A DNA stretch of 64,000 bases. Origin: Dermacoccus abyssi. Lineage in GTDB: Bacteria; Actinomycetota; Actinomycetes; Actinomycetales; Dermatophilaceae. Of this stretch, positions 29,189 through 40,523 are shown piece after piece (position 1 is the stretch's first letter; the number at the start of each line of letters is the position of its first letter). The DNA lies in assembly GCF_003515945.1 (NCBI RefSeq), contig NZ_QWLM01000003.1, positions 1 through 64,000 of the forward strand, given 5' to 3'. The notes under the pieces were generated by a model. The model saw only the letters and a list, made by a program, of their open reading frames with translations, had not been told where the DNA came from and did not search any database. The position numbers were made by a program, and so were the translations under genes.

Positions 29189-32179
29189 TCAGCGGCGGAA
29201 GCTCGGGCCCCGTCTGGTCTCCTCGGACTCGCCGTAGAAGACACGATCGACGACGAGGCGCGCACGGCGTGCGAGCTTTCGGTACTCCTCACCGAGTTCA
29301 CGCCCGTCCCCGCGCGGCATGCCGAGCAGCGTGGCGATGCCCTCGCTGTCACGCAGGTCCGAAGGCAACGACTCGACGGGGCGACCCCGCCACAGCACCG
29401 ACGCATTGCGCACGCGCGAGGCCATGATCCACGCCTCGGCGAGCACCTCGGCGTCGTGCTCGTCGAGCAGGTCGAGTTCGGCCAGCGCCCGAAGGGTGGA
29501 GACGGTGCTCGTCCCGCGCAGTTCCTCGTGGTCGTGGGCGTGCTCGAGCTGGTAGAGCTGCACGCACCATTCGACGTCGGAGAGTCCGCCGCGACCCAGC
29601 TTGAAGTGGGTGCGAGGGTCGGCTCCGCGCGGGATGCGCTCGGCCTCCATGCGCGCCTTGAGCGTCCGGATCTGACGGATGGACTTCTCCGAGATACCGC
29701 CTTCGGGCCAGCGAAGCGGATCGATGAGGGCCTCGAAGTCACGCCCGAGGGAGGGATCACCGACGACGAAGGCGGCCCGCAGCAGCGCCTGGGCCTCCCA
29801 ACCCTCCGACCAGCGTTCGTAGTAGCTCGCGTACGAATCGATGGAGCGCACGAGCGGCCCGCTCTTGCCTTCAGGGCGCAGGTCGGCGTCGATCTCGAGC
29901 TTCGGGTCCGAGCCGGGCAGGTGCACGAGGCGACGCAACTGCGTGACGACGGCGAGCGCCTGGTCCTGGGCAGCCGAGGCGTCAGTTCCCTCGCGCGGGC
30001 GGTGGACGAAGATGACGTCGGCGTCCGAGCTGTAGCCGAGTTCGCCTCCGCCGTAACGGCCCATCCCGATGACGGCGATGTCGGTGAGCTGTTCCTTCTC
30101 GCTGCCGAGCACCTCGCGCCAGGCGAGGTCGAGGCCGACCTGGAGCGTGGCGGACATGATGTCGGTGAGTGCGTCCGAGACGCCGTCGAGGTCGATCTCG
30201 TGGAGCACGTCGGCGATGGCCACGCGAGTGAGTTCGTTGCGGCGCACCGAGCGCGCCGCGAGCATCGCCTTCTCGACGTCCTGCTGGCGGCTGACGACGG
30301 ACGCCATCGTCGAGGCGATCGCCGTCCGTGAGCGCGGCACGCGGCGCGAGGACTCCGCGAACAGTTTGACGCTCTCGGGTGCGCGTTCGAGAAGGTCGGC
30401 CACGTAGCGCGAGCGCGAGAGCACCTCGGCGAACAGTTCGGCGGTGCTGCCCTCGCGCAACGTGTTGAGGTACCAGTGCGACGTGCCCAGCTCGTCACTG
30501 ATGCGCCGGTAGGCCAGAAGTCCCGCGTCGGGAGTCGGGCCGTCGGCGAGCCACTGCAGGATGACCGGCATGAGGGTGCGCTGGATCTGCGCGCGACGCG
30601 TGAGGCCCGCGGTGAGCGATTCGAGGTGACGCAGAGCGCCCGCCGGATCCGCGTACCCGAGCGCCGAGAGGCGGTCGCGGGCGCCTTCGTCGGACAGGCG
30701 CGCATCGTCGTCGTCCAGGCGCGCGACGGCCGAGAGAAGAGGCCGGTAGAAGAGCTTCTCGTGCAGGCGGCGCACGGAACGCGACAGATCGCGCCAGTGG
30801 CGCGTCACCGATTCGGCGGGGTCGCTCGTGAAGCCCACGGCGCGACCGAGACGACGCAGGTCGGCGTCGTTCGTCGGCATGAGGTGCGTGCGGCGCATCT
30901 TGCTCAGCTGGATGCGGTGTTCGAGCACGCGCAACTGGCGATAGGACGTGTCGAGCGCCGAGGCATCCGTGCGCCCGACATAGCCCCACGAACTCAAGGT
31001 CATGAGAGCGTCGAGAGTCGAGCGTGCGCGCACCCGATCGTCGGTGCGTCCGTGCACGAGCTGGAGCAGCTGCACGGAGAACTCGATGTCGCGCAGACCA
31101 CCCTGGCCGAGCTTGATCTGTCGCTCCTGCTCGTGCGAGGGGACGTGCGCCTCGACGCGTCGACGCATCGCCTGGGCGTCCTCGACGAAGTTCTCCCGCT
31201 TGCTCGCCTGCCACACCATCGGGCGGATGAGCTCGGTGTACGCCTCGCCGAGGGCCACGTCGCCCGCGACAGGCCGTGCTTTGAGCAGCGCCTGGAACTC
31301 CCAGCCCTTGGCCCAGCGGTCGTAGTACGCCTTGTGGCTCTCGAGGGTGCGCACGAGCGGACCCTGCTTGCCTTCGGGGCGCAGTGCCGCGTCGACCTGC
31401 CACAGCGAACCCTCACCGGTGCTTGCGGAACAGGCGCGCATCATCTCGGTGGCGAGTTCGGTGGCCACCCTCAGTGCCACGTCCTCGTCAGCACCCTCGG
31501 CTGGTTCGGCGACGAAGACAACGTCGACGTCGGAGATGTAGTTGAGCTCGCGACCGCCGGTCTTGCCCATGCCGATGACGGCCAGACGCGCCTGATCGGC
31601 CCCGTCGATGCGCGTCGTGGCGATGTGCAGACCCGCCTCGAGGGCAGCGCCCGCAAGGTCCGCGAGCGAGGCCGCCGTGGCCGGCAGGACGTTGACCGCG
31701 ATCTCGGTGACGTCGAGCGCCGCGATCTGCACGAGCTGACGGCGGTAGGCGACGCGCAGGGCGTCGTAGGCCGTGACCTTCTCGTCCCGACCGTCGATCT
31801 CCGCGATGAGCAGACGGGCCAGCGTGTCCTGATCCCGCCGCTGTGCGGCGACGACGTCACGCCACTGGTCGGGCTTGGCGACGAGGTGGTCACCCAGCGC
31901 GCTCGACGCACCCATGACGCCGAGAAGGCGTGCGCGGGCCTCGGTGTCACTCAACGCGTCGGCGAGCGCCTCACGCTCACCGTCGTCGAGGACCTCCCGC
32001 AGGCGAGCCAGGAGGAGCAACGCCTGATCCGGGTCGGCCACCGCCGTGATCGTGGCCAACAGCGAGACCTGATCGAGCAGGTCCGACACCTCCGCGGCGA
32101 GGCTCTGGGCGCGCGTCGTGTCGAGGAATCCGGCGCGTCGCCAGGGCGACGAGCCTGCTCGGGCGGCGTTGGCGTTCAC
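29189..32179 (-). CDS. glnE: Glutamine synthetase adenylyltransferase/adenylyl-removing enzyme
   Basis: Controls glutamine synthetase by reversible adenylylation. The 996-residue protein has two nucleotidyltransferase modules, each with an acidic metal-binding motif: YISDVDVVFV in the N-terminal half and YSSDADVIFV in the C-terminal half, each followed by DLRPEGK or DAALRPEGKQG. The GTG at 32179 overlaps the glnA2 stop (GTGA) and was preferred to an upstream ATG inside glnA2. The pairing glnA2-glnE is common in Actinobacteria. Confidence 0.95.
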   Translation of the reverse strand: MNANAARAGSSPWRRAGFLDTTRAQSLAAEVSDLLDQVSLLATITAVADPDQALLLLARLREVLDDGEREALADALSDTEARARLLGVMGASSALGDHLVAKPDQWRDVVAAQRRDQDTLARLLIAEIDGRDEKVTAYDALRVAYRRQLVQIAALDVTEIAVNVLPATAASLADLAGAALEAGLHIATTRIDGADQARLAVIGMGKTGGRELNYISDVDVVFVAEPAEGADEDVALRVATELATEMMRACSASTGEGSLWQVDAALRPEGKQGPLVRTLESHKAYYDRWAKGWEFQALLKARPVAGDVALGEAYTELIRPMVWQASKRENFVEDAQAMRRRVEAHVPSHEQERQIKLGQGGLRDIEFSVQLLQLVHGRTDDRVRARSTLDALMTLSSWGYVGRTDASALDTSYRQLRVLEHRIQLSKMRRTHLMPTNDADLRRLGRAVGFTSDPAESVTRHWRDLSRSVRRLHEKLFYRPLLSAVARLDDDDARLSDEGARDRLSALGYADPAGALRHLESLTAGLTRRAQIQRTLMPVILQWLADGPTPDAGLLAYRRISDELGTSHWYLNTLREGSTAELFAEVLSRSRYVADLLERAPESVKLFAESSRRVPRSRTAIASTMASVVSRQQDVEKAMLAARSVRRNELTRVAIADVLHEIDLDGVSDALTDIMSATLQVGLDLAWREVLGSEKEQLTDIAVIGMGRYGGGELGYSSDADVIFVHRPREGTDASAAQDQALAVVTQLRRLVHLPGSDPKLEIDADLRPEGKSGPLVRSIDSYASYYERWSEGWEAQALLRAAFVVGDPSLGRDFEALIDPLRWPEGGISEKSIRQIRTLKARMEAERIPRGADPRTHFKLGRGGLSDVEWCVQLYQLEHAHDHEELRGTSTVSTLRALAELDLLDEHDAEVLAEAWIMASRVRNASVLWRGRPVESLPSDLRDSEGIATLLGMPRGDGRELGEEYRKLARRARLVVDRVFYGESEETRRGPSFRR

Positions 32180-33510
32180 AGCCGACGCAGGTCCTGCTTG
32201 ATCTCGAACTCCGTGACCTGGTCGCGGTAGGCGGCCCACTCGGCGCGCTTGTTGCGCAGCACGAAGTCGAAGACGTGTTCACCGAGCACCTCGGCGACGA
32301 AGTCGCTCTCCTCCATCGTGCGGATCGCTTCGTCGAGCGAGGCCGGCAGAGGCTCGATGCCCATGGCGCGGCGCTCACGCTCGGTGAGGTTCCACACGTC
32401 GTCCTCGGCCTCGGGCGGCAGGTCGAGCTCGTCCTCGATGCCCTTGAGCCCGGCGCAGAGGAGAACCGAGTACGCGAGGTAGGGGTTGGCCGCGGCGTCG
32501 AGCGAACGCACCTCGACGCGGGTGCTCTGCCCCTTCGACGGCTTGTACATGGGCACGCGCACCATGGCGCTGCGGTTGTTGTGCCCCCAGCAGATGTGCG
32601 CGGGCGCCTCGGCGCCGCCCCACAGGCGCTTGTAGCTGTTGACGTACTGGTTCGTGATGGCGGTGAACTCCGGCGCGTAGCGCAGCAGTCCCGCGATGAA
32701 GTGACGGCCGGTGCGCGAGAGCTGGTAGGGCGCTCCTGGCTCGTGGAAGGCGTTCGTGTCTCCCTCGAAGAGCGAGAGGTGGGTGTGCATGCCGCTACCG
32801 GGCTCCCCCGCCATCGGCTTGGCCATGAAGCTCGCGAAGTAGCCCTGTTCGAGAGCGACCTCCTTGACGACGGCCTTGAACGTCTGGATGTTGTCGGCCA
32901 TCGAGAGGGCGTCGGCGTAGCGCAGGTCGATCTCGTTCTGGCCGGGCCCGCCCTCGTGGTGGCTGAACTCGACGGAGATGCCCATGTTCTCGAGCATCGT
33001 GATGGCCGCGCGACGGAAGTCGTGCGCCGTGCCGTGCGGCACGTGGTCGAAGAAGCCCGCCGAGTCGACCGGCACCGGGCGATCGCGACGCAGTTCTTTC
33101 TCGAAGAGATAGAACTCGATCTCGGGGTGGGTGTAGAAGGTGAAGCCGAGGTCACCGGCCTTCGTCAGCGCTCGGCGCAGGACGTCACGCGGATCGGCCA
33201 GGCTCGGGCTGCCGTTCGGCAGGAGGATGTCGGCGAACATCCGGGCCGTACCGGGGTTCTCACCGCGCCACGGGAGCACCTGGAACGTCGAGGCGTCGGG
33301 GCGAAGGAGCATGTCGGCCTCGTAGACGCGGGCGAACCCGTCGATTGAGGAGCCGTCGAAGCCGATGCCCTCGGAGAACGCGCCTTCCAGTTCAGCGGGC
33401 GCGACGGCCACCGACTTGAGGGTGCCGAGCACGTCCGTGAACCACAGACGGACGAATCGGATGTCACGTTCTTCGATCGTGCGCAGCACGAACTCCTGCT
33501 GTCGGTTCAT
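32176..33510 (-). CDS. glnA2: Glutamine synthetase, GlnA2 type
   Basis: Type I glutamine synthetase fold, 444 residues, closely resembling mycobacterial GlnA2 from its first residues ([24 protein letters not shown]). Metal and substrate blocks seen include [37 protein letters not shown] and NRSAMVRVP. The usual type I adenylylation tyrosine loop was not located with confidence, so GlnE control of this paralogue is unproven. GlnA2-type enzymes are not always the main ammonia-assimilating synthetase. Start set at ATG 33510; ATG 33519 is possible. Confidence 0.94.
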   Translation of the reverse strand: MNRQQEFVLRTIEERDIRFVRLWFTDVLGTLKSVAVAPAELEGAFSEGIGFDGSSIDGFARVYEADMLLRPDASTFQVLPWRGENPGTARMFADILLPNGSPSLADPRDVLRRALTKAGDLGFTFYTHPEIEFYLFEKELRRDRPVPVDSAGFFDHVPHGTAHDFRRAAITMLENMGISVEFSHHEGGPGQNEIDLRYADALSMADNIQTFKAVVKEVALEQGYFASFMAKPMAGEPGSGMHTHLSLFEGDTNAFHEPGAPYQLSRTGRHFIAGLLRYAPEFTAITNQYVNSYKRLWGGAEAPAHICWGHNNRSAMVRVPMYKPSKGQSTRVEVRSLDAAANPYLAYSVLLCAGLKGIEDELDLPPEAEDDVWNLTERERRAMGIEPLPASLDEAIRTMEESDFVAEVLGEHVFDFVLRNKRAEWAAYRDQVTEFEIKQDLRRL

Positions 33511-33545
33511 GGATCTCATCCTGCCTCACTCGGCCCGCGAACGCG

Positions 33546-33578
33546 GAGCGGCCCCGGGGAGACTCCCCGGGGCCGCTC
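33546..33578 (-). terminator. Terminator of the M6 protease gene
   Basis: Perfect 14-base GC-rich arms (GAGCGGCCCCGGGG / CCCCGGGGCCGCTC) with a five-base loop, 17 bases after the protease stop and before glnA2. Confidence 0.8.
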
Positions 33579-33594
33579 ACATGCCGGACTCAGT

Positions 33595-35919
33595 TCACTT
33601 GGAGTACTTCACGTGGATGTTCATCCGATCGCGCGTCTCTCCCGAAACTGTCAGCGTGACACCGCTGCCCGCCGTCAGGGTCGAACCCGTCGGGTTGGTG
33701 GCGTCGTAGTAGTTCGTCGCCTTGCGGTCGTCGAACGTGGCCACGCCCGGTGCCGAACGCCAGGTGGTGGGCGCGTCGTTGCGGTGCAGCGTCAGCGACG
33801 GCGTCTTCTGACGCGAGAACGGTGCATCCCACGGCTGGAGCTTGTTCGAGACGTTCGTCCCGTCGGACCACTTCATCGCCTTGGCGTGGCTGTCGACCGG
33901 GAGGACGAGGCCGTGGCCGGGGTGCGTGGAGACGTTGTTGTCCTCGTACTCGTTGTCGACGTACCAGACGAGCATGCCCGTGGTGAACGCGAAGTGCTCG
34001 ACGAGGTTCGGCTGCGTCGTAAGGAACCCGAAGTTGTACGGCCCCGTCTTGAGGTAGCGGTCGTAGCCGTTGTACTGACGGTTCTCCGCCATGTAGTAAT
34101 GGCTCTTCTTCTCGCTCGTCGAACCACTCGTGCGCGAGAAGCCCTTGGCAACCCAGCCGTTGTCGCCGGACTCGACGTCGTCCGACAGCAGCGTGGCGCC
34201 GTCGGCGACCACCTTGATGTCGTCGAGGAACGGGCCGGCCATGTGGACGCCACCGTCTGTCTGGTAGCGGAAACGGAAGTCGATCTTCTTACCCGCGTAA
34301 GCCGACAGGTCGAAGGAGAGCTGCGACCAGTTCTTGTTCTCACCGGTCACCTCCTTGCCGACCTGCGCCCACGTCGAGCCGCCGTCGGTGCTGACCTCGC
34401 CGTAGAGGAAGTCGTAGCCCTCCTCGATCTCGTACCAGGCACCGGTGGTGAGGGTGGCCGACTTCTTGCCCGTGAGGTCGATCGAGCGGGTCAACGTCGA
34501 GTTGAGGTTGTCGGCGCTGCCGCCCCACCACTCGCTCTTGCCGGACTGCGGCGTGTTGTACGTCGTCGTGATCGTCTTGTCGGGAAGGCCGACGACGACC
34601 GCCTGCGGAAGCTTGGCCGAGTCACGATCGCTCGGGCCGACGGCGACCTTCTGGCTCTTGCCGTACGGGACGCTCGTCGCGTCGAGCCACCCGAGCTGCA
34701 GCTTCTCCCACGGGCCCATGTAGCCGGGGCGGGAGCCGATGTCGGTCTTGCCGTCGCCCAGCCACGAACCGGCGCTCATGAGCGACCAGTAGGAGACGTC
34801 GTTCTGCGCGCGGTTGGTTGTGTCGTAGAGGTCCGGGAGGCCGAGGTCGTGGCCGAACTCGTGGGTGAACACGCCGAGGCCACCGTTCTCCGGCTCGGTG
34901 GTGTAGTCGCCGATCCACAGGCCCGTGTTGCCCAGCGGCACGCCGCCGAGCTTGTTCTCCGCGGGTCCGGTCTTGCCTGCGTTGTTCGAGTAGGCGTACC
35001 AGCGGTGCGACCAGATGGCGTCGTCACCCTGGGCTCCCCCGCCTGCCTCCTCGCCCTCACCGGCGTGGATGGCCTGGAAGTGGTCGATGTAGCCGTCCGG
35101 CTCGTCGAAGTTTCCGTCGCCGTCGTAGTCGTAGCGGTCCCACTTGTCGTAGTCGGCGAGGTAGGCCTTGATCTGAGCGTCGGTCTTGCCGGCCTTCTTC
35201 TGCGCCTCGACCCACGCCGTGGCACTGTCGCGGATGAACGACCAAGAGCCTTCAGCCTCGCTCGTGCCATCACCCTCGACGGGGTTGTGGCCGTAGCGGG
35301 CCTCGTTGAAGGGCACCTTGACCCAGTCGCTCACGTCGCCCTTGACCGCGAAGCGGCCGTTCGACTGCTTGGCGTAGAAGTCCTTGAAGGACTCGCCCAC
35401 GCCGAACATCATGTCGAGGTAGTGGGAGCGGTTGAAATCGGCCTTCCACAGCGTCGTGTTGTCGTCCGTGGCACCGCCGTCGAGCTTCTCGTCCGGCTGT
35501 GCGATCTGGTTGTGCAGCGGGCCGGCGGCGCCGCCCGCGGCAGGCTTCGTCTGGTCACCGAACTCGACGAGGAAGCTCAGAATGTTGGCTTCGCGGTTGA
35601 CGTCGTACTGGACGTAGCGATCCTTCTTCTTGCCCTTGTGGCCCTTGCCCTTGCCGTGGTCGCCGCCCTTGACGGCGATGACCCGCTTGCCGTTGACGGT
35701 CGTCGTCGTGGCCTCGCCCTTGAGCAGCGCGTCGACGGCGGCCTTGCGCAGTTCGTTCTGCTGCTCGGCGAGGGGGTTCGGACGGTTGTCGGAGCGAGCC
35801 TGGCGCTGGTTGGCGTCGCCCTGAGGCGGCGACTCGGCCGAGACGGCGCTCGGCGCCACGACGAGCCCGAAGACCGTCATGGTGCCGATGACTGTGGATG
35901 CGATACGTCGCTGTGTCAT
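33595..35919 (-). CDS. Secreted M6-family metalloprotease (immune inhibitor A type)
   Basis: Extracellular zinc protease of 774 residues. A signal peptide covers about residues 1-28 (VVAPSAVSA before the predicted cleavage), then a Lys/Gly-rich propeptide region (86-100). The catalytic [11 protein letters not shown] is at 353-363. After it come beta-sandwich domains typical of immune inhibitor A, including a [14 protein letters not shown] calcium-type loop (264-277). The ATG at 35919 follows GGAGAA; an upstream in-frame start adds 16 unlikely residues. Family members degrade host or environmental proteins. Confidence 0.93.
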   Translation of the reverse strand: MTQRRIASTVIGTMTVFGLVVAPSAVSAESPPQGDANQRQARSDNRPNPLAEQQNELRKAAVDALLKGEATTTTVNGKRVIAVKGGDHGKGKGHKGKKKDRYVQYDVNREANILSFLVEFGDQTKPAAGGAAGPLHNQIAQPDEKLDGGATDDNTTLWKADFNRSHYLDMMFGVGESFKDFYAKQSNGRFAVKGDVSDWVKVPFNEARYGHNPVEGDGTSEAEGSWSFIRDSATAWVEAQKKAGKTDAQIKAYLADYDKWDRYDYDGDGNFDEPDGYIDHFQAIHAGEGEEAGGGAQGDDAIWSHRWYAYSNNAGKTGPAENKLGGVPLGNTGLWIGDYTTEPENGGLGVFTHEFGHDLGLPDLYDTTNRAQNDVSYWSLMSAGSWLGDGKTDIGSRPGYMGPWEKLQLGWLDATSVPYGKSQKVAVGPSDRDSAKLPQAVVVGLPDKTITTTYNTPQSGKSEWWGGSADNLNSTLTRSIDLTGKKSATLTTGAWYEIEEGYDFLYGEVSTDGGSTWAQVGKEVTGENKNWSQLSFDLSAYAGKKIDFRFRYQTDGGVHMAGPFLDDIKVVADGATLLSDDVESGDNGWVAKGFSRTSGSTSEKKSHYYMAENRQYNGYDRYLKTGPYNFGFLTTQPNLVEHFAFTTGMLVWYVDNEYEDNNVSTHPGHGLVLPVDSHAKAMKWSDGTNVSNKLQPWDAPFSRQKTPSLTLHRNDAPTTWRSAPGVATFDDRKATNYYDATNPTGSTLTAGSGVTLTVSGETRDRMNIHVKYSK

Positions 35920-36189
35920 GTGTTCTCCATGGTGTTCCACACGCGGCTGCGCCCGACGCGCAACCACGGAAAACCTACCCAGGTATCACTCAGATTCTCG
36001 TGCTCGACGTGGCAACGGTTTGGTAACGCCTCGTTCGGGTCCCGTTCTCTCCCAGGCCAGTTCAGCCCGTCCCACCGAACCCCGCCAGAACAAAATTACG
36101 CACCCTCGAGACTCGTTTTTAGGCCCCCGCACGGGCGCCCACGACGGTGCACGCCTCCCCTTCCCGCCCGGCGTGACTACCCTTGGGCC

Positions 36190-37026
36190 ATGACTGAAGA
36201 GGCAGCCCCCTACCGCACGCCGGAACGCAAACGTGTGCGCACGGTGACCCTGCAGCAGATGAAGGAGCGCGGCGAGCGCTTCACGATGCTGACGTCCTAC
36301 GACATGTACACCGCCGAGATCTTCGACGAAGCGGGCATCGAGACCCTCCTCGTCGGCGACTCGGCCGGAAACAACGTCTACGGCTACGAGACGACGCTGC
36401 CCATCACGCTCGACGAGATGATCCCGCTCGTGCGCGCCGTCGCCGGCGCCGCCAAGCATGCCCTCGTCGTCGCCGACCTGCCGTTCGGCAGCTACCAGGA
36501 ATCGCCCGCCCAGGCCTTCGCGAGCGCCGCTCGCCTCATGAAGGAGGGACGCGCGCACGCGGTCAAGCTCGAGGGCGGCGCTCACATGGCACCGACCGTC
36601 GAGCACCTGGCGAAGAACGGTATTCCGGTCGTGGCGCACATCGGATTCACTCCGCAAAGCGAGCACGCTCTCGGCGGTTATCGCGTGCAGGGTCGCGGTG
36701 ACGCTGCCGCACGACTCGTCGAGGAGGCCAAGACCCTCGAGCGGGCGGGCGCGTTCTGCGTCCTCATGGAGATGGTGCCCGCCCCGGCGGCCAAAGCCGT
36801 GACGGAGGCGCTTCGGGTCCCGACGATCGGCATCGGCGCGGGCCCGGACTGCGACGGGCAGGTGCTCGTGTGGCAGGACTTCGCCGGTTTGCGCGACGGT
36901 CGCTACCCGCGCTTTGCCAAGAAGTTCGCCGATGTCCGCACCGTTTTGCTCGACGCCGCTCGCGCCTACCATGAGGACGTCTCCTCGGGTGCTTTTCCCG
37001 CCACTGAGCACAGTTTCGAGAACTGA
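36190..37026 (+). CDS. panB: 3-methyl-2-oxobutanoate hydroxymethyltransferase
   Basis: First enzyme of pantothenate synthesis; transfers a hydroxymethyl group from methylene-THF to 2-oxoisovalerate. The 278-residue protein contains [28 protein letters not shown] and the terminal [14 protein letters not shown]. The frame is open over 2 kb upstream, antisense to the protease, but conservation begins only at ATG 36190. TACCCT (36178-36183) six bases before the ATG suggests a leaderless mRNA. Confidence 0.96.
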   Translation: MTEEAAPYRTPERKRVRTVTLQQMKERGERFTMLTSYDMYTAEIFDEAGIETLLVGDSAGNNVYGYETTLPITLDEMIPLVRAVAGAAKHALVVADLPFGSYQESPAQAFASAARLMKEGRAHAVKLEGGAHMAPTVEHLAKNGIPVVAHIGFTPQSEHALGGYRVQGRGDAAARLVEEAKTLERAGAFCVLMEMVPAPAAKAVTEALRVPTIGIGAGPDCDGQVLVWQDFAGLRDGRYPRFAKKFADVRTVLLDAARAYHEDVSSGAFPATEHSFEN

Positions 37027-37035
37027 ATTCCGCAC

Positions 37036-37072
37036 CACGGCGCCACTCACCTCATGAGGTGAGTGCGCCGTG
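37036..37072. terminator. Bidirectional terminator between panB and the MFS gene
   Basis: About 18 paired bases with a single-base bulge (CACGGCG...CGCCGTG) between convergent genes. Confidence 0.75.
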
Positions 37073-37110
37073 TTCTGCCACTGCGTGTCGCGTCCCCGAC
37101 CTACCGGCCG

Positions 37111-38349
37111 TCACGAACCGCGGGTCGCGCTCTCGGTGTCGTCCTGCAGCCGGTCGTGCGGCCCCCACCCTTCGCGCACGAGGCGCGCCGGCCAGTACGC
37201 GAGTACCCCCGCAGCCGCCAAGCCGAGAAGTGCGTTGACGGCCACCGCCGGGGCCAGGCCCGCGAGGGCCGTCACACCCGAGAGCGTGAGCGGTCCGAGC
37301 GTGTTGCCGGTGTCGCTCAGTTGGCGCCAGATGCCGAGGAACGCCGCGCGCCCGACATCCGGTGAGAAGTCGGCCCCCAGCGTCATGACGAGGCCCGAGC
37401 CGATTCCGTTGCCGAACCCGAGGACGCAGCTGACCGCGAGCACTGTCGCGGCCGTGTGGGTGAACGGCATGACGGCAAGTGCCGCGGCCATGAGCAGCAT
37501 CGACGGGACGGCCACCGCACGCCGTCCGCGTAGGTCCATGACGCGTCCGGCCGGATAGAACACGAGCATGTCGATGCCGGCCGAGATGGCGTAGACGAGG
37601 CTCGTCGTCTGCTCGTCGAGGCCGACGTGCGCCGACCACAGCGGGATGACGACCTGGCGCGAACCACGCACCGCCTGCACGAGCAGGATCCCGAGCCCGA
37701 CCGTTGCGAAAACCGGCAGGTGGGTGCGCAGCACGTCACGCGGCGTGACGCGCGCCGGAGTGGCGCCGCCGGCATCAAGAGCACCGGGTAGGTCCTCCAT
37801 GCGGGTGGCACACCATCCCGCGAGGAGGAGGCAGGCGATGGCCAGAATCCACGCGGCCGGCACCCCGAAAATGCCGATGAGCGCGGCTCCGATGAGGGGG
37901 CCGATGAAGAAGCCGATGCGCATGACGCCGCCGAGGAGCGACAGGGCTCGCGCGCGGTGGGTGATCGGTACGGCTTCGGTGAGGTACTTCTGGCGTGCGA
38001 GGAGAAAGACCGCCGATGCCATGCCGATGACGAAGGCGCCGGCGATGAGGCTCACGAGACTCGGCAGCATGGCGAGGACGCACCCCAGGGCCGCCACCAG
38101 ACCGGCGAACACGAGGGCTCGGCGCTCCCCGAAGCGATCGGTGAGCCCGGAAGCGGGGATGTTCGACACGAAGGAGCCCAGCCCGAAGAGCATCGCGATG
38201 AAGGCTGCGAGCGCCACGCCCGCTCCCCTGCTCGTGGCTTCGGCCGGAATGATCGGCAGCAGTGCCCCCTCGGCCGCTCCGAACAACAGCGACGGGCCGT
38301 AGGCGGGTACAGCGAGGCGACGCAGATCGAATCCGAGTTCCGCGCTCAT
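37111..38349 (-). CDS. MFS transporter
   Basis: A 412-residue membrane protein with 12 hydrophobic spans. The loop between spans 2 and 3 reads GLTDRFGERRALVFAG, and the corresponding second-half loop is GRVMDLRGRRAVAVPS, as in drug-efflux type facilitators. Substrate unknown. It stands alone, convergent with panB. Confidence 0.9.
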   Translation of the reverse strand: MSAELGFDLRRLAVPAYGPSLLFGAAEGALLPIIPAEATSRGAGVALAAFIAMLFGLGSFVSNIPASGLTDRFGERRALVFAGLVAALGCVLAMLPSLVSLIAGAFVIGMASAVFLLARQKYLTEAVPITHRARALSLLGGVMRIGFFIGPLIGAALIGIFGVPAAWILAIACLLLAGWCATRMEDLPGALDAGGATPARVTPRDVLRTHLPVFATVGLGILLVQAVRGSRQVVIPLWSAHVGLDEQTTSLVYAISAGIDMLVFYPAGRVMDLRGRRAVAVPSMLLMAAALAVMPFTHTAATVLAVSCVLGFGNGIGSGLVMTLGADFSPDVGRAAFLGIWRQLSDTGNTLGPLTLSGVTALAGLAPAVAVNALLGLAAAGVLAYWPARLVREGWGPHDRLQDDTESATRGS

Positions 38350-38433
38350 CCCGCCTCCTCCCGCAAAGCGCCGACGACCCGTCGAGCATCGTACTTCGAT
38401 GATCTATCTATCCCGCGTGCGCCCTCACCCACG

Positions 38434-38471
38434 CGCAACGGCACCCACCGGACGCGGTGGGTGCCGTTGCG
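38434..38471 (-). terminator. Terminator downstream of the 59-residue protein gene
   Basis: Arms of 16 bases (CGCAACGGCACCCACC / GGTGGGTGCCGTTGCG), six-base loop, 17 bases after the stop of the minus-strand small gene. Confidence 0.8.
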
Positions 38472-38488
38472 GGTCACGACGGGCTGCG

Positions 38489-38668
38489 TCAGTTGTCGCC
38501 CTCGAACTCGCGGTCTTCCTCGTCCCACTTCTCGCTCTTGGCGTGGGCCGTGTCGAGAGCGTTGCGAGCCTCCGCCTCGGTGGCGTACGGGCCGAGCAAG
38601 TAGGACTTCGAGTTCGTCTCGTCGCCCTGCTCAACGGAGTTCGTGTCGACGTTGTACCAGTAGGCCAT
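38489..38668 (-). CDS. Conserved-looking 59-residue acidic protein
   Basis: Short protein starting MAYWYNVDTNSVEQGDETNS, containing LLGPYATEAEARNALDTAH and a very acidic C-terminus. The pattern of a Tyr-rich start followed by GPYATEAEA resembles small SPOR-like proteins annotated next to methionine aminopeptidase in Actinobacteria. A strong GGAGGTGAG ribosome-binding site lies four bases before the ATG, and a terminator follows, so it is very likely a real gene. Function unknown. Confidence 0.82.
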   Translation of the reverse strand: MAYWYNVDTNSVEQGDETNSKSYLLGPYATEAEARNALDTAHAKSEKWDEEDREFEGDN

Positions 38669-38745
38669 GCGGCTCACCTCCACTGGCGCGTGCGCGCCTC
38701 GTTGGCTCGTCGAGTCGCGTGTGACCCGACCTCTAGACTCACCCT

Positions 38746-39618
38746 ATGACGAGTACGCGCGCGAAGATCACCCCTGGACACATCGGCCCGAAGCGCTCCG
38801 TCCCCTCATCCATCGCGCGCCCCGAGTACGTCGGTCGCAGCGAAGCCCGCGAGGGCCACGAGAGTTACGTCAAGGACGCGGAGACGATCGAGCGCATCCG
38901 GGCGGCAGGACGCATCGCCGCCAGCGCCATGAAGGAGGCCGGCAAGGCCGTCGCCCCCGGTGTCACGACGGACGAACTCGACCGCATCGCCCACGAGTAC
39001 ATGTGCGACCACGGCGCCTACCCCTCGACGCTCGACTACCTCGGATTCCCCAAGTCGCTGTGCACGAGCGTCAACGAGGTCATCTGCCACGGCATCCCCG
39101 ACTCCACGGTTCTGGAGGACGGTGACCTCGTGAAGCTGGATGTCACGGCGTACAAGGACGGGGTGCACGGCGACAACTGCGCCACCTACCTCTGCGGCGA
39201 CGTGGACGAGGAATCACGGCTGCTCGCCGAGCGGACGAGGGAAGCCATGATGCGCGGCATCAAGGCCGCCAAGCCGGGGCGCCAGGTCAACATCATCGGC
39301 CGCGTCATCGAGCAGTACGCCAAGCGCTTCGGGTACGGCGTCGTGCGCGACTACACCGGCCACGGCATCGGCACCGAGTTCCACAACGGGCTCATCATCC
39401 CGCACTACGACGCGGCGCCTCACCACGATGACGTCATCGAGGTGGGCATGGTGTTCACCGTCGAGCCGATGCTCAACCTCGGCTCCGGCGACGCCGCACC
39501 GGTGTGGAGCGACGGGTGGACCGTCGTGAGCCGTGACGGCTCCCGCTCCGCACAGTTCGAGAACACCGCCGTCATCACCGAGGACGGCTACGAGATCCTC
39601 ACGAGCACCGAGGCCTGA
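38746..39618 (+). CDS. map: Methionine aminopeptidase, type I
   Basis: Removes N-terminal methionine from nascent proteins. In 290 residues the metal ligands can be placed in [24 protein letters not shown] and FTVEPML. An N-terminal extension of about 40 residues ([21 protein letters not shown]) carries the SH3-binding-like motif seen in one of the two actinobacterial paralogues. TAGACT (38734-38739) six bases before the ATG suggests leaderless expression. Confidence 0.96.
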   Translation: MTSTRAKITPGHIGPKRSVPSSIARPEYVGRSEAREGHESYVKDAETIERIRAAGRIAASAMKEAGKAVAPGVTTDELDRIAHEYMCDHGAYPSTLDYLGFPKSLCTSVNEVICHGIPDSTVLEDGDLVKLDVTAYKDGVHGDNCATYLCGDVDEESRLLAERTREAMMRGIKAAKPGRQVNIIGRVIEQYAKRFGYGVVRDYTGHGIGTEFHNGLIIPHYDAAPHHDDVIEVGMVFTVEPMLNLGSGDAAPVWSDGWTVVSRDGSRSAQFENTAVITEDGYEILTSTEA

Positions 39619-39729
39619 CGCTCGTTCCCGCGGGCGCGCGGTTGCGGCGCCCCGGTGAACCGGCACTAGTCTGACCGGAATACTTCATCGACCCCGCGAG
39701 CCCGCACCGGGCCGCGACGAGGAGAGAGC

Positions 39730-40494
39730 ATGACGAAGAAGTCCTACCCCCTGGGCATCGACGTGGGCGGTACCGGCATCAAAGGCGCTCCCGTCGACCT
39801 CGACACGGGCGAGTTCGCCGCCGACCGCCTCCGGATCGACACCCCCGAAGGCGCTACGCCCGGTGCCGTCGCGGATGTCATCGCCGAGATCGTCGAGCAC
39901 TTCTCCGACCTCGTCGGTGACGAACCGATCGGTGTGACGATCCCGGGCGTCGTCCAGCACGGCGTCGTGCGCACGGCGGCGAACATCGACCACGCGTGGA
40001 TCGACACGAACGCCGAGGAGCTCATCGCGGCGCGCCTCGGCCGCCGCGTCACCGTCGTCAACGACGCGGATGCCGCGGGTTACGCGGAGATCCACTACGG
40101 CGCGGCCAAGGATCGTGACGGGCTCGTCGTCGTGACGACGCTCGGCACCGGCATCGGTTCGGCCGTGATCAACGACGGGCAGTTGGTGCCCAACTCCGAG
40201 TTCGGTCACCTCGAGATCGACGGCAAGGACGCCGAGAAGAAGGCGGCGCACTCGGCGAAGGAGCGCGAGGAGCTCAGCTACGAGAAGTGGGCCAAGCGCC
40301 TCACGAAGTACTACACGACGCTCGAGAACCTCCTGTGGCCCGACCTCCTCGTCGTCGGTGGCGGGGTGTCGAAGAAGGCGGACAAGTTCTTGCCCCTGCT
40401 CGAGATCCGCACGGAGATGGTGCCCGCGAGGCTGCAGAACGCGGCAGGCATCGTCGGCGCCGCGCGCCTCGCCCACGAGGCGCACACCAGCTGA
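39730..40494 (+). CDS. ppgK: Polyphosphate glucokinase
   Basis: ROK-family kinase that phosphorylates glucose with polyphosphate (and usually ATP) in Actinobacteria. The 254 residues show the phosphate loop [15 protein letters not shown], the catalytic region [11 protein letters not shown] and [23 protein letters not shown] ribosome-binding site precedes the ATG. It lies 111 bases after map on the same strand. Confidence 0.95.
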   Translation: MTKKSYPLGIDVGGTGIKGAPVDLDTGEFAADRLRIDTPEGATPGAVADVIAEIVEHFSDLVGDEPIGVTIPGVVQHGVVRTAANIDHAWIDTNAEELIAARLGRRVTVVNDADAAGYAEIHYGAAKDRDGLVVVTTLGTGIGSAVINDGQLVPNSEFGHLEIDGKDAEKKAAHSAKEREELSYEKWAKRLTKYYTTLENLLWPDLLVVGGGVSKKADKFLPLLEIRTEMVPARLQNAAGIVGAARLAHEAHTS

Positions 40495-40523
40495 CCGCGG
40501 CGCCCTCGCGGGTGTGACATGAC

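Noticed and set aside
33613-36189. Upstream extension of panB giving a protein of over 1100 residues
   Set aside because: The extension is antisense to the M6 protease and without motifs; a leaderless promoter and conservation place the panB start at 36190.
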